From: DASRAJ01 sp039920305
Lineage (GTDB): Bacteria; Bacteroidota; Bacteroidia; Chitinophagales; UBA10324
Reading direction: 5' to 3'
Length of the DNA: 20,662 bases
Assembly: GCA_039920305.1 (NCBI GenBank)
Contig: JBDSEA010000150.1
Coordinates: 1 to 20,662 of the forward strand
The number at the start of each line of letters is the position of its first letter. Position 1 is the first letter of the stretch. Below, piece after piece: positions 15,230 to 20,662 of the stretch. The translations under genes and the position numbers were made by a program. The notes beneath the pieces are model-generated. The model saw only the letters and a list, made by a program, of their open reading frames with translations. It did no database searches and was not told where the DNA came from.

Positions 15230-18200
15230 TTGAGCTTACCAACCCTTAGCATTCATCGTCCTGTGCTTGCGATCGTCATGTCGCTGGTGATTATTATTTT
15301 CGGATTTATCGGATACAAAACTCTGGGAGTTCGTGAGTTTCCGGCAATTGACCCGCCGGTTATTACTGTGAGTACAAACTATAAGGGGGCCAATGCACAG
15401 GTTATTGAGTCTCAAATCACTGAGCCCCTCGAAAAGGCAATCAACAGCGTACAAGGCATCAGGAGCATTTCTTCAACGAGCGCACTGGGCAATAGCCAGA
15501 TCAATGTGGAATTTACCCTCGGTGCAGATCTTGAAACAGCAGCCAATGATGTGCGTGATAAAGTGTCACAATCCGTCCGGTTACTTCCACAGGATATTGA
15601 TGGCTTGCCGGCCGTGACCAAGGCTGATGCGAATTCAGATGCCATCCTCACGCTTACAGTACAAAGTGAAACCCGCAATATTCTTGAGCTAAGTGATTAT
15701 GCTGAGAATGTGATTGCCGAGCGTTTACAAACCATTCCCGGCGTAAGCTCCGTACAGATCTGGGGACAGAAGCGCTATGCAATGCGGCTCTGGCTCGATC
15801 CTGCGAGACTGGCTGCATACAAATTGACATTGCTGGATGTTCAAAATGCCCTGCATGCTCAAAATGTTGATTTACCCGGTGGAAAAATTGAGGGTGCACG
15901 CACAGAGCTGAATGTGAATACTCACGGACAGCTGCTAAGCCCTGATGATTTCAATAATATCATTTTAAAAACGGACGGTATACAAGTGGTTAAGCTTTCC
16001 GATGTAGGAAACGCTGAGCTGGGTGCAGAGAATGAGCAAACAATACTGAAGCTTTCCGGAATCCCCATGCTGGGTCTTGCACTGGTACCGCAGCCCGGTG
16101 CTAATTACATTGATATCTCCAACGAATTTTATAAGCGGTTCGATCAGATTAAAAAAGAGCTTCCATCTGATTTAAAAGTAGATGTGGCAATGGATAACAC
16201 CATCTTTATCCGCAACTCGGTTAAGGAAGTTGCTGAAACCATTGCGATCGCATTAGCACTTGTGATCCTCATCATCTTTCTCTTTTTTCGTGAATGGATT
16301 ATTGCTTTTCGGCCCCTCATTGATATTCCTGTTTCTCTCATCGGTGCCTTCTTCATCATGTACATCATGGGTTATACCATCAATGTGCTCACGCTGCTTG
16401 CAATTGTTTTGGCTACAGGTCTGGTGGTTGATGACGGGATTGTAGTAACTGAAAACATCTTCAAAAGAATTGAGAAAGGCATGAAGCCCGTTCCTGCTGC
16501 AATAGAGGGATCCAATGAAATTCTTTTTGCGGTGCTTTCAACTTCTTTAACACTGGTAGTGGTGTTCATGCCCGTAATTTTTCTGGAAGGCTTTGTAGGA
16601 AAATTATTTAAGGAATTCGGAGTGGTGCTCGCCGGTGCGGTAGTTATTTCGGCATTTGTATCGCTTTCACTTACTCCCATGCTGAATGCATACCTGGTGA
16701 GGAAAAATCAGAGGCATTCATGGTTCTACAGAAAAACCGAACCCTTCTTTGAGTCTTTGAATATCCACTATGAAATAATACTCAAAAATTTCCTGAGGAA
16801 TCGGTGGCTTGCACTGGTCATCATTATTGTTAGCATGGTAGCCTCTGCGGGTTTTTTTAAGATGCTGCCCTCAGAGCTTGCACCCACTGATGACCGCAGC
16901 CTGCTCAGGTTTGCTGTAACTGCTCCCGAAGGCTCATCCTATGAATATACTGATCAGTTCATGGATCAGCTTGCTGCGTTTTATATGGATTCAGTTCCTG
17001 AAAACCGGGTGGTGCTCACGGTTACTGCTCCGACCTTTGTAGGTACAGGTTCCGTGAATACTGGTTTTGGGCGAATTGGACTCACAGATCCCGGTGAGCG
17101 CACCCGCACACAGGACCAGGTCGTAAATAATCTGAATGCCAGTCTTGGTAAGCTGAATAACGCGCGTGTTTTTGTATTTCAGCAGCAGACCATTCAGGTG
17201 GGAAGATCATTTGGTTTGCCGTTGCAGTATGTAATTCAGGCACCTACTTTCGATATGCTTAAGGAGGCAGTCCCGAAGTTTGTGCAGCAGGCGCAGTCTA
17301 ATCCTGCGTTTCAGGGTGTGGATGTAAACCTGAAATTCAATAAGCCCGAGCTCGATATTACCATTGACCGGGACCGTGCCGCATCGCTTGGTGTGGCAGT
17401 TAGTGATGTAGCACAATCACTGCAGCTCGCTTACAGCAGCCTCCTGTTCGGGTATTTTCAGATGAGCGGGAACCAATACCAGGTAATCGGTCAGGTGCCG
17501 AGGCAGAATCGTGATCAGCCGGTTGATTTGAAATCACTGTATGTGCGAAGCAGCAAGGGACAATTGATTCAGCTCGACAATGTGGTGGAGGTTGAGGAGC
17601 AAAGCAATCCTCCCGCTATTTATCATTATAACCGTTATGTGGCTGCAACCATTTCAGCGGGCCTTGCACCCGGTAAAACAATTGGCGATGGAATTGATGA
17701 GATGAATAAGATTTCTGAAAAGGTTCTTGATAAAAGCTTTACTACCTCCTTAACCGGTCCTGCACGGGATTATGCGGAAAGCTCTTCTAACCTTGCCTTC
17801 ACCTTCCTTCTTGCCCTCATCCTGGTATACCTTGTTTTGGCAGCTCAGTTTGAAAGCTTTGTGGATCCGCTCATCATCATGTTCACCGTTCCGCTTGCCA
17901 TAGCCGGCGCACTGCTTTCACTGTGGTACTTTAATCAAACCCTCAACATCTTCAGCGAAATCGGGATGATCATGCTCATCGGACTGGTTACAAAAAATGG
18001 AATTCTGATTGTTGAGTTTGCCAACACACTTCGTAAAAAAGGATTGACGAAGATGAATGCCATCCGCCAGGCATCAGTCATGCGTATGCGTCCGATCCTG
18101 ATGACAAGCATGGCCACGGTGTTCGGGGCACTGCCTATTGCTGCGGCGCTGGGCTCAGGAGCAAAGAGCAGGATGGGCATGGGCATCGTGGTGATGGGAG

Positions 18201-18325
18201 GATTGCTGATCGCGCTGGTGTTCACGCTGTTTGTGATTCCGGCGATGTATTCATACTTGTCAAGGGAAAAGAAGCTGAAGGAGGAAGCTGAGGTGGTGAA
18301 GAAGAACGAAGTGGTGGAGGCCTAA
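15230..18325 (+). CDS. RND multidrug efflux permease (HAE1/AcrB-like), TTG start
   Basis: The 1031-residue inner-membrane pump exports hydrophobic or amphiphilic compounds using the proton gradient. It starts with the family N terminus SLPTLSIHRPVLAIV and first helix (about 11-31). The proton-relay residues are present: Asp401-Asp402 in helix 4 (GLVVDDGIVVTEN) and Lys922 in helix 10 (GLVTKNGILIVEF). Two large periplasmic loops (about 32-335 and 555-865) are of full length, and the C terminus is Lys/Glu-rich (KKLKEEAEVVKKNEVVEA). The TTG at 15230 is required: a TAG at 15221 closes the frame upstream, the next Met is inside helix 1, and AAGGA (15216-15220) lies at a suitable distance. The adaptor gene precedes it; no TolC-like channel gene follows, since the next gene is on the other strand. 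Confidence 0.96.
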   Translation: MSLPTLSIHRPVLAIVMSLVIIIFGFIGYKTLGVREFPAIDPPVITVSTNYKGANAQVIESQITEPLEKAINSVQGIRSISSTSALGNSQINVEFTLGADLETAANDVRDKVSQSVRLLPQDIDGLPAVTKADANSDAILTLTVQSETRNILELSDYAENVIAERLQTIPGVSSVQIWGQKRYAMRLWLDPARLAAYKLTLLDVQNALHAQNVDLPGGKIEGARTELNVNTHGQLLSPDDFNNIILKTDGIQVVKLSDVGNAELGAENEQTILKLSGIPMLGLALVPQPGANYIDISNEFYKRFDQIKKELPSDLKVDVAMDNTIFIRNSVKEVAETIAIALALVILIIFLFFREWIIAFRPLIDIPVSLIGAFFIMYIMGYTINVLTLLAIVLATGLVVDDGIVVTENIFKRIEKGMKPVPAAIEGSNEILFAVLSTSLTLVVVFMPVIFLEGFVGKLFKEFGVVLAGAVVISAFVSLSLTPMLNAYLVRKNQRHSWFYRKTEPFFESLNIHYEIILKNFLRNRWLALVIIIVSMVASAGFFKMLPSELAPTDDRSLLRFAVTAPEGSSYEYTDQFMDQLAAFYMDSVPENRVVLTVTAPTFVGTGSVNTGFGRIGLTDPGERTRTQDQVVNNLNASLGKLNNARVFVFQQQTIQVGRSFGLPLQYVIQAPTFDMLKEAVPKFVQQAQSNPAFQGVDVNLKFNKPELDITIDRDRAASLGVAVSDVAQSLQLAYSSLLFGYFQMSGNQYQVIGQVPRQNRDQPVDLKSLYVRSSKGQLIQLDNVVEVEEQSNPPAIYHYNRYVAATISAGLAPGKTIGDGIDEMNKISEKVLDKSFTTSLTGPARDYAESSSNLAFTFLLALILVYLVLAAQFESFVDPLIIMFTVPLAIAGALLSLWYFNQTLNIFSEIGMIMLIGLVTKNGILIVEFANTLRKKGLTKMNAIRQASVMRMRPILMTSMATVFGALPIAAALGSGAKSRMGMGIVVMGGLLIALVFTLFVIPAMYSYLSREKKLKEEAEVVKKNEVVEA

Positions 18326-18379
18326 GGCCATCATTCCGTACCTGAATGAGAGAAAGACTTGCGTCTGTTGTACCTCTTT

Positions 18380-19132
18380 TTAATTGGCGGCTTTAAGCAA
18401 TTCCTGCTTCACGATGTCCCACTTTCTTCTTGAAACCTCAATCACGGAATTATCTGCCATTCTTAATTCATGATCACCTGAAAAGGAGGCGACATATTTT
18501 TTGTTCACCAAGTGGGCGCGGTACACACGAATAAAATTCTGCTCCGTGAGCATTTCATCATATTCCTTCAGCGTTTTCGATGTAATGATGGGCTTCTGAC
18601 CTTTCAAAAAAAACCTGGTATAGTTTCCATCCGCCTCGCAACGGATAATTTCATCGGGGTTATAGAAGAATGTTCCTTCCATGGTTGCTACTGCCAGGCG
18701 GTAGTCAGTTATTTTCTCTGACTTGAGGTTGTGAATCAGGTTCTGATAAAGGGGTTGCTGCGATTCACCTGACTGCTGCTTAGCTGCAAAACGATTAACA
18801 GCATTCTGCAACTCTTCTACGTCCACGGGCTTGAGGAGATAATCCAGTGCACTGTACTTAATCGCTTTGATGGCATAATGATCATAAGCCGTTACAAATA
18901 TTACTTCAAATGAATGGTCAGGAAATTTCTCCAGCAGCTCGAACCCATTCATCAACGGCATCTCATTGTCAAGAAAAATAAGGTTAGGAGCATAATGCCG
19001 AATCGCTTTTAATCCGGCATAGGAACCTACTGCGGTCTCAACTTCATTTACCTCCGGAACGTATTTTTTCAGCAGCAGCCTTAACACGTTCACGGTGCTT
19101 TCCTCATCATCAATTATCAAGGCACGGATCAC
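18380..19132 (-). CDS. LytTR-family response regulator
   Basis: The product is a LytR/AlgR-type regulator: a receiver domain followed by a LytTR DNA-binding domain. I prefer the GTG at 19132 (250 residues, beginning VIRALIIDDEES), because the family normally starts in this way. An ATG at 19156 would add eight mostly hydrophobic residues. In the short form the phospho-acceptor is Asp55 (LIFLDNEMP) and the conserved Lys lies in DYLLKPVDVEEL. The LytTR domain (about 140-245) has the usual phrases IIRCEADGNYTRFF, TLKEYDEML, FIRVYRAHLVNKKYV and EVSRRKWDIV. In Bacteroidota such regulators normally pair with a membrane LytS-like kinase, but none is in the window. It converges on the RND pump gene with 54 bases between. 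Confidence 0.93.
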   Translation of the reverse strand: MIRALIIDDEESTVNVLRLLLKKYVPEVNEVETAVGSYAGLKAIRHYAPNLIFLDNEMPLMNGFELLEKFPDHSFEVIFVTAYDHYAIKAIKYSALDYLLKPVDVEELQNAVNRFAAKQQSGESQQPLYQNLIHNLKSEKITDYRLAVATMEGTFFYNPDEIIRCEADGNYTRFFLKGQKPIITSKTLKEYDEMLTEQNFIRVYRAHLVNKKYVASFSGDHELRMADNSVIEVSRRKWDIVKQELLKAAN

Positions 19133-19156
19133 GAAAACGAAATAAAGGAATTTCAT

Positions 19157-19599
19157 TCATATTTTGATGATAAGATCGGGAGGACGATCCAGACCCTGTA
19201 CCTCTTTATTCCTGATCTTCATCATACAGCTCACTAATCATAAATCCTGTTTTTAATTCTTTTATTTTATCTCTGAGAATCGGATTCAGCAGATTTCAGC
19301 TGCCGTTCCTAAATTATTTTAGTGCTAACTCTTATTTCCAAATCCCAGCATTTCCTGCCGTTAAAGTAAATGTCTGCAGAGCAGCCAGAAGTTAACAAGG
19401 GGTTTCATCTTCGATTGAACTTATTCGGAATTCTCACAACGAAGTAAAATTAAATAATCCCCGATGCAGCATTGCTCAGGGTAAAGACATTGATAGTCGT
19501 CTCTTCCGTTCAATAATTCAAATTCACCATTCAGTAAATGGTTTTGATTCTGATCGAGGTGCGAAATAGCTTTGATTCATTGTTACTAAATCTCCTGCA
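19157..19599. other. About 440-base intergenic region between divergent genes
   Basis: The region separates the leftward LytTR gene from the rightward repeat-protein gene. Beside the LytTR gene, ATGATAAGATC (19167-19177) and GATCTTCATCAT (19214-19225) can pair in an 11-bp stem with one bulged C and a 36-base loop. Near the right end is a good Bacteroidota promoter (19543-19574). A 25-codon open frame at 19370-19447 has no support. The remainder shows no recognisable gene or RNA. Confidence 0.6.
19543..19574 (+). promoter_or_regulatory. Bacteroidota-type promoter of the repeat-protein gene
   Basis: TTTG at 19543-19546, a 20-base spacer, and TAGCTTTG at 19567-19574 match the TTTG / TAnnTTTG consensus on both boxes. 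The start codon at 19600 leaves a leader of roughly 20 bases. This is the best promoter match in the window. Confidence 0.65.
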
Positions 19600-20662
19600 A
19601 TGAAGAATCTATACTGCCTTCTGTTTTTCTTTGTTATCTTTTTCTGCCTGGAACAAAGTCATTTAATTGCTCAAAACGTAGGCATCGGCACCTCAACTCC
19701 TCTTCAAAAGCTTCACATCTCTGGAAATGCCAATACATTGAGATTAGATGGATTGAGCACAATGGGTACTTTTCCTGACGCGGGGACCCAGGTTGTGTAT
19801 GTGACTGGTAATGGTGATCTCACCAAAATTCCGCCAGCGACAGTTGTCGCTAACAGCGTTTTCTGGAATATACTCGGCAATAGCGGGACTAACCCATTGG
19901 TCCATTTCATGGGCACCACTGATGCGCAGGATTTTACTCTTCGCGTCAATAATCTCGAGCGATGGCGTTTTATGAAACATGGAGCTCTTTATTTCCTGGA
20001 ACCAAATAGCAATACGTTTGTAGGGAACTTTACCGGGGCACTCAATACTACCGGCTCCTTCAACACCTTCGTTGGTGACACTGCTGGCAGCAATAACACG
20101 ACAGGAGGCAATAATGTATTCTTAGGCTACGCCACGGGAGCAAGCAATACCACCGGTACGGGAAATGTTTTTATAGGATCAGGCACAGTAGGATTGAATA
20201 GCACAGGCAATTTTAATACATTTATAGGTCAAACTAACGGAGCTGCCAATACCACTGGCTATAATAATGTATTTATTGGCAGCAATGCTGGCCTGGTAAA
20301 CACCACAGGTTATATCAATACTTTCGTTGGGGCAGGTTCGGGCTGGTTTAATTCTACCGGTTACAGAAATACTTTCATGGGTGGTTATTCAGGATTTTAC
20401 AATACCACCGGCTATGTGAATACCTTCATCGGCTACCAGGCAGGCTATAGTAATACGACCAGCGCTTCCAATACATTCATTGGTGAGCAGGCAGGCTATA
20501 GCAATACTACTGGTTACTCTAATGTAATTATTGGTCAGGATGCAGGTTATTACAACATTAGTGGCTTGGAAAACACTTTTGTGGGTGTAGATGCCGGTGA
20601 GCAAAATACTACTGCGAACTACAACACATTTCTTGGAGCGAATACAGGGTTTCTCAATACTA
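19600..20662 (+). CDS. Secreted tail-fibre/TMF-like repeat protein, 5' part only
   Basis: The frame runs from ATG 19600 through 354 codons and off the right edge. A signal peptide (about 1-25, ending LIAQ) is followed by NVGIGTSTPLQKLHISGN, the usual opening of Bacteroidota proteins annotated as tail fiber domain or TMF family. A non-repetitive head (about 45-134) includes FTLRVNNLERWRFMKHGALYF, again common in that family. From residue 136 the protein consists of 17-residue repeats of the form xxNTFIGxxAGxxNTTG; 13 are visible, the last one incomplete. Related proteins often end in a Peptidase_S74-type self-cleaving chaperone that helps trimerisation; that end is not visible. The likely role is a long surface fibre or adhesin, by inference. 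An isolated gene; nothing else around it looks phage-derived. Confidence 0.85.
   Translation, partial: MKNLYCLLFFFVIFFCLEQSHLIAQNVGIGTSTPLQKLHISGNANTLRLDGLSTMGTFPDAGTQVVYVTGNGDLTKIPPATVVANSVFWNILGNSGTNPLVHFMGTTDAQDFTLRVNNLERWRFMKHGALYFLEPNSNTFVGNFTGALNTTGSFNTFVGDTAGSNNTTGGNNVFLGYATGASNTTGTGNVFIGSGTVGLNSTGNFNTFIGQTNGAANTTGYNNVFIGSNAGLVNTTGYINTFVGAGSGWFNSTGYRNTFMGGYSGFYNTTGYVNTFIGYQAGYSNTTSASNTFIGEQAGYSNTTGYSNVIIGQDAGYYNISGLENTFVGVDAGEQNTTANYNTFLGANTGFLNT
20005..20662 (+). repeat. 51-base (17-residue) tandem coding repeat, at least 13 copies
   Basis: Copies begin at 20005 and then every 51 bases without any insertion or deletion; the thirteenth begins at 20617 and is cut by the edge. Invariant or nearly invariant positions are Asn3, Thr/Val4, Phe5, Gly7, Asn14 and Gly17 of the unit. 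DNA identity between copies is mostly modest, except that copies 9 and 10 share the 14-mer starting at 20437 and 20488, which hints at recent duplication or conversion there. Confidence 0.93.

Noticed and set aside
18318..18328. GGCCTAAGGCC palindrome at the end of the RND pump gene as a terminator
   Set aside because: The arms are only 5 bases with a 1-base centre, overlap the stop codon and lack a following T tract.
19370..19447. Small 25-codon open frame in the long intergenic region
   Set aside because: No ribosome site, promoter or recognisable peptide features support it.
19713..19980. Reverse open frames over the start of the repeat protein
   Set aside because: The forward frame has a signal peptide, a known N-terminal signature and phased repeats; the reverse frames do not.
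20005..20662. Possible CRISPR array because of the regular 51-base period
   Set aside because: The period is a coding repeat in frame; copies are contiguous without unique spacers and diverge at synonymous sites.

Overview
The window looks like chromosomal DNA from a member of the Bacteroidota, probably Chitinophagales or a relative. The lineage is inferred from several signs. Two proteins end in type IX secretion (T9SS) type A sorting domains with the VFPNP motif. Upstream regions carry Bacteroidota-type promoter elements (TAnnTTTG, in the best case with TTTG 20 bases upstream). There is an RprXY-like two-component pair, a LytTR regulator, a surface-type lipoprotein and a Bacteroidota-type tail-fibre/TMF-like repeat protein. 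Base composition is moderate and no integrase, transposase, phage structural module, tRNA, rRNA or CRISPR array was seen, so most of the window reads as core genome with some secreted accessory proteins.

Layout. 1-1087 (-): 5' part of a secreted subtilisin-family (S8) protease that runs off the left edge. 1174-2340 (+): a 6-pyruvoyl-tetrahydropterin synthase with the PTPS-II metal/cysteine motif, then a secreted DUF6503-like protein. 2410-3093 (-): a YugP-type membrane zinc metallopeptidase with its own terminator. 3306-3875 (+): scpB. 3876-4199 holds no convincing gene. 4200-9085 (+): two T9SS cargo proteins (one of unknown function, one an arylsulfotransferase-like enzyme) followed closely by an OmpR-type response regulator and a sensor kinase. 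9216-12015 (+): NADP-type isocitrate dehydrogenase and NADP-type glutamate dehydrogenase, which make and consume 2-oxoglutarate. 12241-13110 (+): a lipoprotein of a widespread but uncharacterised family, closed by a strong GCAA-tetraloop terminator. 13175-13834 (-): a hemerythrin-like protein, divergent from 14020-18325 (+), an RND efflux adaptor and pump. 18380-19132 (-): a LytTR response regulator without a visible kinase. 19600-20662 (+): a secreted protein with a perfectly phased 17-residue repeat (13 copies visible), cut by the right edge.

How the parts may work together. The most coherent functional groupings are: (i) the surface-protein/arylsulfotransferase cluster with an adjacent two-component system; (ii) the Icd-GdhA pair linking TCA carbon and NADPH to ammonia assimilation; and (iii) the divergent hemerythrin/RND region, whose shared intergenic region carries two interleaved inverted repeats that could be operators. 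No clearly new defence or mobile system was found. The points most worth a second look are the repeat protein at the right edge, the T9SS-exported arylsulfotransferase, the palindromic control region in front of icd and the repeats between the hemerythrin and efflux genes.
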